64,000 nt of DNA from Clostridium facile (lineage in GTDB: Bacteria > Bacillota > Clostridia > Oscillospirales > Ruminococcaceae), in NCBI RefSeq assembly GCF_014297275.1, contig NZ_JACOQK010000001.1:868001-932000 (forward strand), read 5' to 3'. This document shows positions 52,124-60,953 of this stretch, in pieces. Every line of letters starts with the position of its first letter. Position 1 is the first letter of the stretch. The notes below the pieces were generated by a model. That model searched no databases. It was not told where the DNA came from and was given only the letters and a program-made list of their open reading frames with translations. The position numbers were made by a program, and so were the translations under genes.

Positions 52124-52918
52124 ATGAATACAAACCCAAAAAAAGATTTACTAAGTACAGAAATGTCCGATTATTTCAATTGTCCTTGCCAGCTTTTTCA
52201 GCCAATGTTAGATGATGACCCATTAATGGAAACGTTTTATAAAGCGTCTGTAGAAGGAAAACAGCAGGGATTTACCCCAATGTTAGTTACCTCAGAAGAT
52301 GATCTTTTATGGGAAAATCTTTTTATGAATTCAGATCCAGAAAATAAACGGATCTCAGCTCGATTTCATCCAGGAAGGGTAGCAGCTTACCGGAAACGAA
52401 TTTTGAGTTCTCCATTACCCGATGGAAAACAGCTACTGGATCATCTATTGAAAATAAGAAAAGAAGAAACCGAACAGCATGGATTGGATTGGGATGCTAA
52501 AATTAAAGGCCCAATGATTGGTGGAGATGCTATTAGCGTATTTTATGGATACTGGGATTTTAACACCAAAATGACAGTTCCAGTTACCTTGGCAAAAATT
52601 CCAGTAAAAAATCCTTGGGAAGTGTTTGCCTGGATTCCTTTTGGAGGTTGGAATGATTGCCCATCTCCATTGAAGATGATTGCAATTGCTAAATACTGGT
52701 ATCATGAATATGGGGCAGTTCCAGCAGTAATTACCCATGATGTATTGGAATTTTCTCTTTCAACCCCAGTTCCACGAGAAAAAGCTTTACAGCTTGCTTT
52801 AGAGCAATACGCCTTCTGTCCGGACATTATCGACCAATGTCCTGTAGAAGAGGGGAATATCGGCTCTTTAGCGGATAGTTTATCCAAATCTACTACCTGG
52901 TATTTCTGGTGGAATTGA
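52124..52918 (+). CDS. DUF4253 family protein
   Basis: Protein of 264 aa. The C-terminal half is the DUF4253 domain: P-F-G-G-W-N-D-C-P, Y-W-Y-H-E-Y-G-A-V-P-A-V-I-T-H-D-V-L-E-F, Y-A-F-C-P-D-I-I and S-T-T-W-Y-F-W-W. The family has no known role; it appears in some toxin-immunity and unknown contexts. The ribosome site AAGGAGG precedes ATG 52124. No export signal or membrane segment is present. It is the only gene behind the leader described upstream. Confidence 0.86.
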   Translation: MNTNPKKDLLSTEMSDYFNCPCQLFQPMLDDDPLMETFYKASVEGKQQGFTPMLVTSEDDLLWENLFMNSDPENKRISARFHPGRVAAYRKRILSSPLPDGKQLLDHLLKIRKEETEQHGLDWDAKIKGPMIGGDAISVFYGYWDFNTKMTVPVTLAKIPVKNPWEVFAWIPFGGWNDCPSPLKMIAIAKYWYHEYGAVPAVITHDVLEFSLSTPVPREKALQLALEQYAFCPDIIDQCPVEEGNIGSLADSLSKSTTWYFWWN

Positions 52919-53019
52919 TGTTTGGTTAGAATTCTTGGAAATCGGCCAGCAAACATTCCTTATCAAACAAAAATCGTAATTACAATCAAATGGTAGCTAT
53001 GTCAGAATTTTTATATTAG

Positions 53020-53053
53020 GAAGCGGTAGAGGATTTTTCTCTGCCGCTTTTGT
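53020..53053 (+). terminator. Terminator after the DUF4253 gene
   Basis: AGCGGTAGAGGA pairs with TCTCTGCCGCT around a short T loop, followed by TTTTG. Confidence 0.85.
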
Positions 53054-53199
53054 TATAAACCATCACAAAAAAAACGATGGCTTCGAGCATGTTTAGTGAA
53101 ACAAACTATCATTTTTTAGTAAACTCTTAAATCGCTTACCTAAGCTACCTGCAAAAGTGAAGAAAGATTGTTAATATATAATAATTTTTTAAAAAGGTA
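53054..53199. other. Spacer before the MerR promoter
   Basis: AT-rich, no supported feature; with the terminator and promoter it makes up the 331-base gap. Confidence 0.35.
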
Positions 53200-53230
53200 T
53201 TGCTTGTGACGCAACGTAATGATTTATAAT
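53200..53230 (+). promoter_or_regulatory. MerR-type promoter of the regulator-ABC operon
   Basis: TTGCTT (53200-53205) and TATAAT (53225-53230) are separated by 19 bases. The spacer holds TGACG-CAA-CGTAA, an imperfect dyad resembling TipA/Mta-type sites. This fits autoregulation by the MerR protein encoded next. Confidence 0.72.
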
Positions 53231-53249
53231 CAATATAGGAGGTGGAATA

Positions 53250-54053
53250 ATGATGAAACAATCGAAATCAATACCAGAAGGATATATGACAGTTGGTGAA
53301 GTGGCAAAGAAAATGGGGGTTACGGTCCGTACCCTACAATATTACGATAAACAGGGGCTACTTTCTCCATCCGCAGAGAGCGAAGGCGGGCGTAGGCTTT
53401 ATACCGATAAGGATTTAATTACACTACATCAGATTTTATCCTTAAAATCATTAGGTTTTTCCCTTGCAGATATCAAACAACAGCTAATCTCTTTGGATAC
53501 TCCCTCTGATGTTGCAAACATACTTAGTAAGCAGGCAGATGATATCCGCCAAAAAATAGAGCAACTATCCGCTTCTTTGGCAGCAATAGAGCAATTACGG
53601 ACAGAAGTGCTACAAATGCAAACAGTGAATTTCAAAAAATATGCGGATATTATCGTTAACTTGCAAATGAATAACGAGTTTTACTTTTTGATTAAATATT
53701 TTGATGATGATATGCTGGACTATATCCGCACACGCTTTGACCAGGAAAGTGGCTTTGCTTTTATAGAGAGGTTTAACCGTATCAGTGATGAAATCATACA
53801 GCTCCAAAAAGACAATATCCCACCTGAAAATGAAAAATGCCAGACCCTTACCAAAGTGTATTGGGATTTAATTATGGAGTTTACAGAAGGTGATATGAGT
53901 ATGCTGCCAAAACTGATAGAATTTGGAAAGTTAAATAATACCACAAATGAGTGGGAAGAAAAGCAGAAAAAACTAAATGCCTATTTGGAACCAGCTTTGG
54001 AAATCTATTTTTCCAGGCTTGGTGTTAATCCATTTGAGGGGGTAGAAACATGA
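53250..54053 (+). CDS. MerR-family transcriptional regulator
   Basis: Regulator of 267 aa. The N-terminal winged helix is clear: M-T-V-G-E-V-A-K-K-M-G-V-T-V-R-T-L-Q-Y-Y-D, then G-G-R-R-L-Y. A coiled dimer helix (about 80-125) joins a C-terminal effector domain of about 140 residues, possibly a drug-binding region similar in size to TipAS, without a motif I can name. The ATG start at 53250 follows AGGAGG. The stop overlaps the ABC ATPase start by four bases, so regulator and transporter form one operon. Confidence 0.93.
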   Translation: MMKQSKSIPEGYMTVGEVAKKMGVTVRTLQYYDKQGLLSPSAESEGGRRLYTDKDLITLHQILSLKSLGFSLADIKQQLISLDTPSDVANILSKQADDIRQKIEQLSASLAAIEQLRTEVLQMQTVNFKKYADIIVNLQMNNEFYFLIKYFDDDMLDYIRTRFDQESGFAFIERFNRISDEIIQLQKDNIPPENEKCQTLTKVYWDLIMEFTEGDMSMLPKLIEFGKLNNTTNEWEEKQKKLNAYLEPALEIYFSRLGVNPFEGVET

Positions 54054-54865
54054 TCGATGCCATTCAAGTTCATGGATTAACAAAAAGCTATGGTGAACAT
54101 ATGGTCCTCAAAGGGCTTGATTTTCAAATTGCGCAAGGAGAGGTGTTTTCCCTGCTCGGTGTGAATGGGGCGGGAAAAACTACAGCCCTTGAATGTATGG
54201 AGGGATTGAGGAAGTATGACAGTGGAACGGTTACCGTAAATGGAAAAATGGGTATTCAATTACAGTCATCTTCCCTGCCAGCCCATATCAAACCCATGGA
54301 AGCCGTCAAACTATTTGCCAGATGGAATAAAACTAAGGTTGATATCGCTATACTTCAGTCACTGGGAATTCAGGAAATCGAGAAAAAGCAATATATACAG
54401 CTATCCACAGGCCAGAAAAGGCGGTTGCACCTGGCCCTTGTCCTGATCAGTCGTCCAGATATTATTTTTCTTGACGAGCCAACAGCAGGACTTGATGTTG
54501 AGGGTAGATTATCGCTGCATACTCAAATCCGAAAACTAAAATCGCAGGGAAAAACAATTGTTTTGGCAAGCCATGATATGGCGGAAGTGGAAACACTGTG
54601 CGACCGGATCGCGATTTTAAATGATGGAAAGATTGTGTTTTGCGGAACACCTTCAGAACTAACTGACAAAATCGGAAAAAAATACTGGATCCATATTAAA
54701 ACTCAGCAGGGAAGTGATACATTTGAAACTGACAATATCGAAGACAGCCTGCTCTCCCTGCTTGGCGAGTTAAAACAAAAAGGGATTGAGGTATTGGATA
54801 TTAAGGTGGATAGGGGTACCTTGGAACAGCACTTTTTAGAAATGGCAAGGAGGTCGGAGAAATGA
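54050..54865 (+). CDS. ABC-2 type transporter ATPase, likely drug exporter
   Basis: ATPase of 271 aa with Walker A G-V-N-G-A-G-K-T-T, signature L-S-T-G-Q-K-R-R, Walker B I-I-F-L-D-E-P and H-loop A-S-H-D. The group with a C-terminal extension and an ABC-2 permease typically exports drugs or lipids. It overlaps MerR by four bases and the permease by four bases, so the three products are made together; the MerR promoter suggests induction by the transported compound. Confidence 0.93.
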   Translation: MIDAIQVHGLTKSYGEHMVLKGLDFQIAQGEVFSLLGVNGAGKTTALECMEGLRKYDSGTVTVNGKMGIQLQSSSLPAHIKPMEAVKLFARWNKTKVDIAILQSLGIQEIEKKQYIQLSTGQKRRLHLALVLISRPDIIFLDEPTAGLDVEGRLSLHTQIRKLKSQGKTIVLASHDMAEVETLCDRIAILNDGKIVFCGTPSELTDKIGKKYWIHIKTQQGSDTFETDNIEDSLLSLLGELKQKGIEVLDIKVDRGTLEQHFLEMARRSEK

Positions 54866-55578
54866 GAAATTTTTTGTATAGCGTGGCATTACAATGGAAA
54901 CTGGATATCAGAAGTAAATCGTTATTGGTCACCTGTTATCTTGTTCCGCTCCTGTTTTTTCTGCTCATGGGTGGTGTTTTTACCTCTATCATGCCGGAAA
55001 TGAAACATACACTGATATCAGCAATGATTGTAATGGGGGTGTCTATGGGTGCTTTGATCGGATTGCCTCCCTCTTTAGCCGAAACCTATGGCAGTGACAT
55101 AAAAAAGATGTACAAAGCAAATGGAGTGCCCATATGTTTAGGCTTAGCCACAATGTTTGTCTCTGCGTTTCTTCATTTAATGATGTTGTGTATCATCCTA
55201 TTTTTGTTGGCTCCCATCTTGTTTCAGGCGTCTTTGCCAGTAAACCCTCCGCTGTTTTTCCTTGCGCTTGCCCTCTATATGGCTGTATCACTGAGTATTG
55301 GAAGTGTTTTGGGCTTAGTTGTAAAAAGCCAAGCAAAGCTGACGATGGTTTCACAGCTTGTGTTTTTGCCATCCATTCTGCTTTCGGGTATTATGTTTCC
55401 GATGGAACTGCTGCCAAAAGCTTTTCAGGTAATTGGAAAACTCTTTCCCGCTACTTGGGGAAACCTCTTAATGCAGGATAATGGATTCCGGTTAGAAAAC
55501 TTGTGGTACTTGATCCTGCTGTTTTTGGTTGCGGTCATTGTATGCGGAATCCTTTTGAAACAGCAGAAATCAAAATAA
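54862..55578 (+). CDS. ABC-2 type permease
   Basis: Membrane protein of 238 aa with six predicted helices, including one at residues 24-45 and a final one near the C-terminus, and the short P-x-x-[WY]-x-x-x-L motif of ABC-2 permeases near residue 195 (F-P-A-T-W-G-N-L-L). It forms the channel for the ATPase encoded just before. No terminator immediately follows; the unexplained hairpin-rich island begins within 20 bases. Confidence 0.92.
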   Translation: MRNFLYSVALQWKLDIRSKSLLVTCYLVPLLFFLLMGGVFTSIMPEMKHTLISAMIVMGVSMGALIGLPPSLAETYGSDIKKMYKANGVPICLGLATMFVSAFLHLMMLCIILFLLAPILFQASLPVNPPLFFLALALYMAVSLSIGSVLGLVVKSQAKLTMVSQLVFLPSILLSGIMFPMELLPKAFQVIGKLFPATWGNLLMQDNGFRLENLWYLILLFLVAVIVCGILLKQQKSK

Positions 55579-56057
55579 TTGGAACTGTATGGAAGGTGTA
55601 CAGATGTATTATTATTTTATACACTTGGATAGGGGAACAATCGATTTTCTCGATACCACAGTATACACCTTCATAAAGAAAGCGCGAAAATTCCCCTTGT
55701 CTTTGAAAAAGCGAAAACAAGGGGAGCCTAGTACCCTTAAAAGCCAAACGATGCGGGAACAGGTTGCCTGCATTTTTTTATTCCCGGCGGAATAAAGGAG
55801 TTTCGGCAAATCCACCAATTTAGTGGTGGATTGTGGTAAGTACTAGAAGGTTCTTTTACCGGCTTAGCACCTCGCAAGGAGTGCGAAACAATATCATTTC
55901 ATTACCTCTTAGGTTCCTTCAAATACCGACATGCGAGCGATTTGCCATTGGTTGATGTTCTATATACTTTTTCTCATAAACCGGGCGTTCTAATGGCAAA
56001 CCATTCCGAACTTTTTTCTACCCTAAACTAGGGGGTTCACTTAGGCAGACAACAAGA
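55579..56057. other. Unexplained hairpin-rich non-coding island
   Basis: About 480 bases with higher GC than other spacers and many pairings: GAAGGTGTAC (about 55593) with GTATACACCTTC (about 55661); CCCCTTGT (about 55693) with ACAAGGGG (about 55717); CGGGAA with TTCCCG around 55754-55785; CCACCA with TGGTGG (55812-55829); TTTGCCATT (about 55941) with AATGGCAAA (about 55992); CCCT with AGGG near 56020. Small open frames here (for example 55589-55795) have no ribosome site and no family character. It could be a structured RNA or a degraded mobile element; I cannot place it in a known class. Confidence 0.5.
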
Positions 56058-56094
56058 AACCGCCTTGATGATTCAAGGCGGTTTTAAAATTAAT
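56058..56094. terminator. Strong terminator at the end of the island
   Basis: AACCGCCTTGA (56058-56068) pairs perfectly with TCAAGGCGGTT (56073-56083), followed by TTTT. It may end a transcript from the island and, in reverse, the minus-strand ABC operon. Confidence 0.9.
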
Positions 56095-56134
56095 GTAGCG
56101 AAACCAATCGTCCTATTTCCAGGATGGCACAGTT

Positions 56135-56554
56135 TTAATCCTCACAAATATCATGATATGGGTGGAACATCTGATGGTTTGGCTGTTCCTGTTTTTTTGT
56201 TTTGATTCCAAAGACAAAAATAAAAATGTGGAATACCCATACGCCAACCAAGACAATTCGACCAATTGGTACGTTGCTCATCATGATAAAACCTACACTC
56301 ATGGTTAGGGTAACAATCACCATAATTTTCATTTTGGTTTTCCAGGTCATTCCTTGCCCTTTACGAAAGCTTTCTAGATTGTTTTTGTACAGTTTTGTGC
56401 CCACAAACCAATCGTTTAATTTTTTAGAACTTTTTCCAAAGCAAACCGCCGCCAATAGTAGGAAAGGGAATGCTGGTAACAACGGCAATATTGCCCCAAT
56501 AAAGCCCAAACCCAAACCGATACATCCTACAGTGATATAAATTATTTTTTTCAT
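56135..56554 (-). CDS. DUF454 (YbaN family) inner membrane protein
   Basis: Protein of 139 aa. It starts M-K-K-I-I-Y-I-T-V-G-C-I-G-L-G-L-G-F-I-G and continues I-L-P-L-L-P-A-F-P-F-L-L-L-A-A-V-C-F, then F-G-K-S-S-K-K-L-N-D-W-F, the DUF454 pattern, with two further helices. A His/Pro-rich tail ends the chain. The family is uncharacterised. It is the last gene of a four-gene minus-strand operon with two ABC exporters. Confidence 0.88.
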   Translation of the reverse strand: MKKIIYITVGCIGLGLGFIGAILPLLPAFPFLLLAAVCFGKSSKKLNDWFVGTKLYKNNLESFRKGQGMTWKTKMKIMVIVTLTMSVGFIMMSNVPIGRIVLVGVWVFHIFIFVFGIKTKKQEQPNHQMFHPYHDICED

Positions 56555-56557
56555 ACA

Positions 56558-56893
56558 TCACACTCCATTTTTACGCTTTTCTTTTCTGGTTTCGATGAAA
56601 TGCCGGATTGCCATAACAGGGTGATGGAATAACATCCTTGGTCCGGAAAACCGCATTACCTGGCGGATTTTCTCCCGCATTTTTGGTTGATAACAATGTA
56701 CTTTACAGGCAGAACAAAAGGTTTTTGTTTCCATAAAAGGGCATTTATTACTTCGTTCCACGGTATAATCTAACAGATTTTGGCAATTAGAACAAAGCCG
56801 CTGGGTGTGATGGTTCTTCCTGCAATACAGCAAGATCATTTCAGAAACCATCCGTTTTTCCTGTTCCCGTTTGGATTGTAAATCTTTTGCCAT
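56558..56893 (-). CDS. Nitrous oxide-stimulated promoter family protein
   Basis: Cys-rich protein of 111 aa. It opens with E-K-R-M-V-S-E-M-I-L-L-Y-C-R-K-N-H-H, then C-S-N-C-Q-N-L-L-D-Y, C-P-F-M-E-T-K-T-F-C-S-A-C-K-V-H-C-Y and M-R-F-S-G-P-R-M, matching the family named for a nitrous-oxide-stimulated promoter. Conserved Cys suggest zinc or iron binding. The start overlaps the ABC stop by one base, so translation is coupled. Confidence 0.88.
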   Translation of the reverse strand: MAKDLQSKREQEKRMVSEMILLYCRKNHHTQRLCSNCQNLLDYTVERSNKCPFMETKTFCSACKVHCYQPKMREKIRQVMRFSGPRMLFHHPVMAIRHFIETRKEKRKNGV

Positions 56894-58551
56894 CAGCTCA
56901 TCCTCCCGTGTTCCACAGAATACACCTTGTTTGCAATCCCCATGGTGGATTCTCGATGAGATACCAAAACAACGGTTTTATCCTGCCGTTCCTCATGCAA
57001 TGATTTCAGGATAACCGCTTCGTTTAAGCTATCCAGATTACTGGTGGGTTCGTCCAGCAAAATCAGCGGAGCGTCGTGCAGGAACGCGCGTGCTAAACCA
57101 ATCCGCTGTTTTTCACCACCGGATAGGGTATCCCCCAATTCCCCCACATTGGTTTGGTATCCATTTGGCAAGCTCATGATAAATTCATGGATGGAAGCTT
57201 TTTTACATGCGGCGACAATCTCTTCCTGGGTAGCGTCTAGTTTGGCGATGCGGATATTGTTTTCAATGCTGTCATGGAACAGGTGGGTTTCCTGGGTTAC
57301 AAAGCTTTCCATTTCCCGCAGGTTGGTGGTGTTGATTTGGTCTATCTGCTTGCCGGATATAGCGATTTCCCCTTGCTGTACCTTCCAAAACCGCATCATC
57401 AATTTTAACAGGGTGGATTTTCCACTGCCACTTTTCCCTACAATGCCGGTTACCTGGTGTTGCGGAATTTGCAAGTTCAGGTTGGACAAAATCGTTTCAT
57501 TCCCATAAGAGAACGTAACCTGTTTTACCTCTGCACCCTGGAAGTTGATTTCTTGTTTTCCAGTAATTTCTTCCACGACAGGGGATTCATCCAGAATATC
57601 CAGTACACGGTTGCCGGCCGCGAAAGTATTTTGTAAGGTACTGCCCAGGTTTGCCAGGGCGACCACCGGACCGAAAGAGGACATCATCGCAACCACTGGA
57701 ATCAATACCCCGTCAAACGCTACCATTTGGTTGTGGTATAACAGGGCGGCTACCAGTAACATGACCAGATCAAACACCAAAATAGCCGTGTTGGTAACGG
57801 CCATATTCTGACCGGTACGCCGTTTCATCTTTGCTTCCTCTTTGGAAAGCTGGTCAGTGCGTTGGTTCAGTTGTTCCAGGCGTTGTTCCCCAGTGCCGTA
57901 TTGGATGCTTTCCTTTAACCCCCGCAGGCTGTCCAACACATAGCTGCTCAATTCACCGGATTTGGAACGGAACACCATTCCGCTATCCCCGGTTTTTTTG
58001 GAAATAACAATTGGAATTACCGCCCCAATCACAAGATATGCTACCAGAGCGATTAGTCCCAGCAACCAATGGTAGCAGCTAATCCATATGGTCATAATCA
58101 CTGCCATACAAATGGCGATGGCGATAGGGGAGATGGTGTGGGCGTAAAAGACCTCCAACAGTTCAATATCTGAGGTGATAACCGAAATCAAATTCCCTTT
58201 GTCCTTTCCCTCCAGTTTGGCGGGGCAGAGCCTGCGCAATGCTTGAAACACTTTATCACGAATTAACGCCAATAGTTTAAAGGCAATAAAATGGTTACAC
58301 GCTTGCTCTGCATACCGAAGGAAACCACGAACCAACGCAAAAACAATAACGCATACCACAGCTGTTTTTAAGGTAATTGGGGTTGACATTTGCAGCACGT
58401 CCAACATGGCGTATCCGCCAAATACCGTAATGGAGATAGCTGCCAGAAATCCGATTACCCCCATGATAATTGCCAGTATCATAAATCCGATTAAAGGTTT
58501 TACCAGGCCTACCAAACGGCCCATAATTTGAAAGTTGCTTCTTTTTTTCAT
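56893..58551 (-). CDS. ABC exporter half-transporter, CydC-like
   Basis: Half-transporter of 552 aa with six N-terminal helices and an ATPase domain: Walker A G-K-S-G-S-G-K-S-T, signature L-S-G-G-E-K-Q-R, Walker B L-I-L-L-D-E-P and S-H-R-E. It is paired with the next gene by a four-base overlap, so the two form a heterodimer. The pair resembles CydDC, the cysteine/glutathione exporter, but no cytochrome bd genes are nearby; the exported substrate is unknown. Confidence 0.9.
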   Translation of the reverse strand: MKKRSNFQIMGRLVGLVKPLIGFMILAIIMGVIGFLAAISITVFGGYAMLDVLQMSTPITLKTAVVCVIVFALVRGFLRYAEQACNHFIAFKLLALIRDKVFQALRRLCPAKLEGKDKGNLISVITSDIELLEVFYAHTISPIAIAICMAVIMTIWISCYHWLLGLIALVAYLVIGAVIPIVISKKTGDSGMVFRSKSGELSSYVLDSLRGLKESIQYGTGEQRLEQLNQRTDQLSKEEAKMKRRTGQNMAVTNTAILVFDLVMLLVAALLYHNQMVAFDGVLIPVVAMMSSFGPVVALANLGSTLQNTFAAGNRVLDILDESPVVEEITGKQEINFQGAEVKQVTFSYGNETILSNLNLQIPQHQVTGIVGKSGSGKSTLLKLMMRFWKVQQGEIAISGKQIDQINTTNLREMESFVTQETHLFHDSIENNIRIAKLDATQEEIVAACKKASIHEFIMSLPNGYQTNVGELGDTLSGGEKQRIGLARAFLHDAPLILLDEPTSNLDSLNEAVILKSLHEERQDKTVVLVSHRESTMGIANKVYSVEHGRMS

Positions 58552-60290
58552 CGGATTTCACCGCCTTTTTGATAATGTTCCAGGCTTTGCTGGCATTCCC
58601 ATAGATGGGCATATACATTTTGTTTTTCCAATAACTGCTGATGGGTTCCGCTCTCTACCAGGTTGCCTTTTTCCAATACATAAATACAATCAGAAGCAAC
58701 CACATTGGCAAGGCGGTGGGAAATTAAAAGGACGGTTTTTGTTTTTGCCAGTTGGTGGATTTGCTCTATAATATCGTTTTCGCTCTCCACATCAATATTT
58801 GAGGTTGCCTCGTCAAAAATGTAAATCGGGGTATCATGCAGTAAGGCGCGTGCCAAAGCCAGGCGTTGACACTGCCCGCCGGAAAGGTTGCTGGCTTTTT
58901 CCTGCAATAGGGTATCCAATCCGTTTTCCTGCCGGAGGAAATCCGCCAGATTGGTTTGTTCTAATACTGCCCAAAGTTGTTGATCGGTAGCGTTTGGATT
59001 CCCCATCAGCAGGTTATCCCTTACCGTCCCTTTTAACAAATAACTGTTATGGCTGATATAAGTAATCGTCCGTATCAGGCTGGACTCCGCAATTTGGGAT
59101 AATTCGATCCCCCCAATGGTGATACTTCCTGTGTAGCCCTGGTTTCGTCCCATGAGCAGGGAAGCAATGGTAGATTTCCCGCAGCCGCTTTCCCCAACCA
59201 AGGAAATAAATCCCCCCATTGGAAATTCCATATGGACGCCGTGAAGGATTTCCCGGCCTTCATTGTAGGAAAAACGCAAATCCTTACATTGAATAGCATA
59301 GTGATCAGAAGACACTGTAGCTGTTTTCGGCTCTGGGTCAGGTAAATCCAGCAAACGGAAGATTTTATCACTGGCAGCCATCCCGTTCATCGCAATGTGG
59401 AAGAACGAACCCAGCTGGCGCATGGGTAGGAAGAAATCAGCGGACAACAGGATAATCGCGAAACATCCCATAAAGGAAATGGCATCCGCCTGGAATTCGT
59501 TTACCGAGATAATCACCCCTAAAGCAGCACCGCCATAAGCCACCAGATCCATAATGGTAATAGAATTGAGCTGCATAGTCAGCACTTTCATGGTGATTTT
59601 ACGGAATTTTTCCGCCTCCCGGTTCATTTCCTGGTTTTTGAAGTCATCAGATTGGTAAATTTTCAGAGTAGTCAGCCCCTGCAGGTTTTCCAGGAAAGTA
59701 TCCCCTAAAGCGGTATACTGCCCCCAATATTTCGACAAAAGCTTCTTGGCGAAGGTTTGCACCGCCGCAATGGCAACTGGGATAAGTGGTACACAGATCA
59801 GCAGGACGATTGCAGCTTTCAAGCTGATCACGCTCAATACAGCAAACAGGGTAACAGGCGCAAGCATGCTGTAAAAGAACTGGGGTAGGTAAGCTCCAAA
59901 ATAGGTTTCCAATTGGTCTACCCCTTCTACTGACATCTGCACTACCTCAGAAGTAGAAATCTTATCCGTATAAGACCCTCCCAATTTTAGCAGTTTTTGG
60001 TAAATTTTTTGCCGCAGGATCTTTTTTACTGATTTGGAAGAAAAATAGCTCATTTTAGCTGCCCCAGTAGTACAGACAAACCGGATTAGGATTGACACAA
60101 GTATAATGGCTGTTGTGGCGATTATAGTGGTGGCACCCAGGGTTTGTGTCAACAATTTTTGCAATAGTTGGCTAATCGCAAAAATCATACTGATGTTGGC
60201 AAGCAGGCTGCACCATTGCAACACCACGTTGGCAGCGATGTATTTTTTGCTTTCGCTGACAGTGCCAATCAACCGTTTGTTAATCATCAT
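58548..60290 (-). CDS. ABC exporter half-transporter, CydD-like
   Basis: Half-transporter of 580 aa, first gene of the operon. Six helices precede the ATPase domain with Walker A G-E-S-G-C-G-K-S-T, signature L-S-G-G-Q-C-Q-R, Walker B I-Y-I-F-D-E-A and S-H-R-L. Walker B ends D-E-A rather than D-E-P, common in one partner of heterodimeric exporters. The ribosome site GAGGAG lies about ten bases before ATG 60290. The four-gene order ABC-ABC-NOSP-DUF454 is likely one functional unit. Confidence 0.9.
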   Translation of the reverse strand: MMINKRLIGTVSESKKYIAANVVLQWCSLLANISMIFAISQLLQKLLTQTLGATTIIATTAIILVSILIRFVCTTGAAKMSYFSSKSVKKILRQKIYQKLLKLGGSYTDKISTSEVVQMSVEGVDQLETYFGAYLPQFFYSMLAPVTLFAVLSVISLKAAIVLLICVPLIPVAIAAVQTFAKKLLSKYWGQYTALGDTFLENLQGLTTLKIYQSDDFKNQEMNREAEKFRKITMKVLTMQLNSITIMDLVAYGGAALGVIISVNEFQADAISFMGCFAIILLSADFFLPMRQLGSFFHIAMNGMAASDKIFRLLDLPDPEPKTATVSSDHYAIQCKDLRFSYNEGREILHGVHMEFPMGGFISLVGESGCGKSTIASLLMGRNQGYTGSITIGGIELSQIAESSLIRTITYISHNSYLLKGTVRDNLLMGNPNATDQQLWAVLEQTNLADFLRQENGLDTLLQEKASNLSGGQCQRLALARALLHDTPIYIFDEATSNIDVESENDIIEQIHQLAKTKTVLLISHRLANVVASDCIYVLEKGNLVESGTHQQLLEKQNVYAHLWECQQSLEHYQKGGEIR

Positions 60291-60494
60291 AATTTGAAAT
60301 ACTCCTCTATACTAAACTAATATTCCGAAAAAATAGTACACACCAAATAGGGGATAAAGCCAAGGGTTTATAGAAACAGCAGTATCAGGACGCAGAAAAA
60401 CACTACATCCTGATAACCAACTGATATGATTTCAACTTTTTCTAAATGGTGAAATACGGTACCTGTACAATGTGTTTATACATGTTACAACAAA

Positions 60495-60920
60495 TTAATT
60501 CGCTAAGGCTTTACCCAGCGCCTGGCATGCTGCTTCTCCATCACTGTCAGGGGATTCATTGCAAATAACGCTTTCACAAACCAGGTTCGCGCCGTCTCCT
60601 TTACAGGTTTGTTCCCAAGTACGCATCCATTCGCCGTCACCCCAGCCATAGGAACCAAACAAAGCGATTTTTTTACCGTTCAATTTTGGTTCGCAGGTGG
60701 TGAACATCGGCTGGAACTCACTGTCCTCCAGTTCTTCTGCTCCCATGGAAGGGCACCCAAATGCTATAGCGTCGTATTGATCCATCATATCTGCGTCAAA
60801 TTCGGATGCGGTAAACAAGGTAGCCTCCGCACCTGCTTCGATAGCACCAGCTAAAACTTGGTTTGCCATCGCTTCAGTATTTCCTGTACCGCTCCAGTAT
60901 ACAACTGCAACTTTACTCAT
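60495..60920 (-). CDS. Flavodoxin
   Basis: FMN-binding electron carrier of 141 aa. The phosphate loop is W-S-G-T-G-N-T-E; F-G-C-P-S-M-G-A-E-E-L and F-G-S-Y-G-W-G-D-G-E supply the isoalloxazine-binding loops. I start at ATG 60920, giving M-S-K-V-A-V-V-Y, with GAGG upstream. It is the last gene of an operon with DUF3793 and DUF2325 that lies behind palindromic operators; in iron limitation flavodoxin commonly replaces ferredoxin. Confidence 0.94.
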   Translation of the reverse strand: MSKVAVVYWSGTGNTEAMANQVLAGAIEAGAEATLFTASEFDADMMDQYDAIAFGCPSMGAEELEDSEFQPMFTTCEPKLNGKKIALFGSYGWGDGEWMRTWEQTCKGDGANLVCESVICNESPDSDGEAACQALGKALAN

Positions 60921-60953
60921 AAATATTAACCTCATTTCTTAAAAAATAGTATA

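Noticed and set aside
55589..55795. Open frames of about 68 codons on both strands in the hairpin-rich island
   Set aside because: No ribosome site, no family features, and they cross strong hairpins.
56893..60290. True cydDC genes
   Set aside because: No cytochrome bd genes are adjacent; similarity is to the general exporter architecture, so no gene symbol is given.
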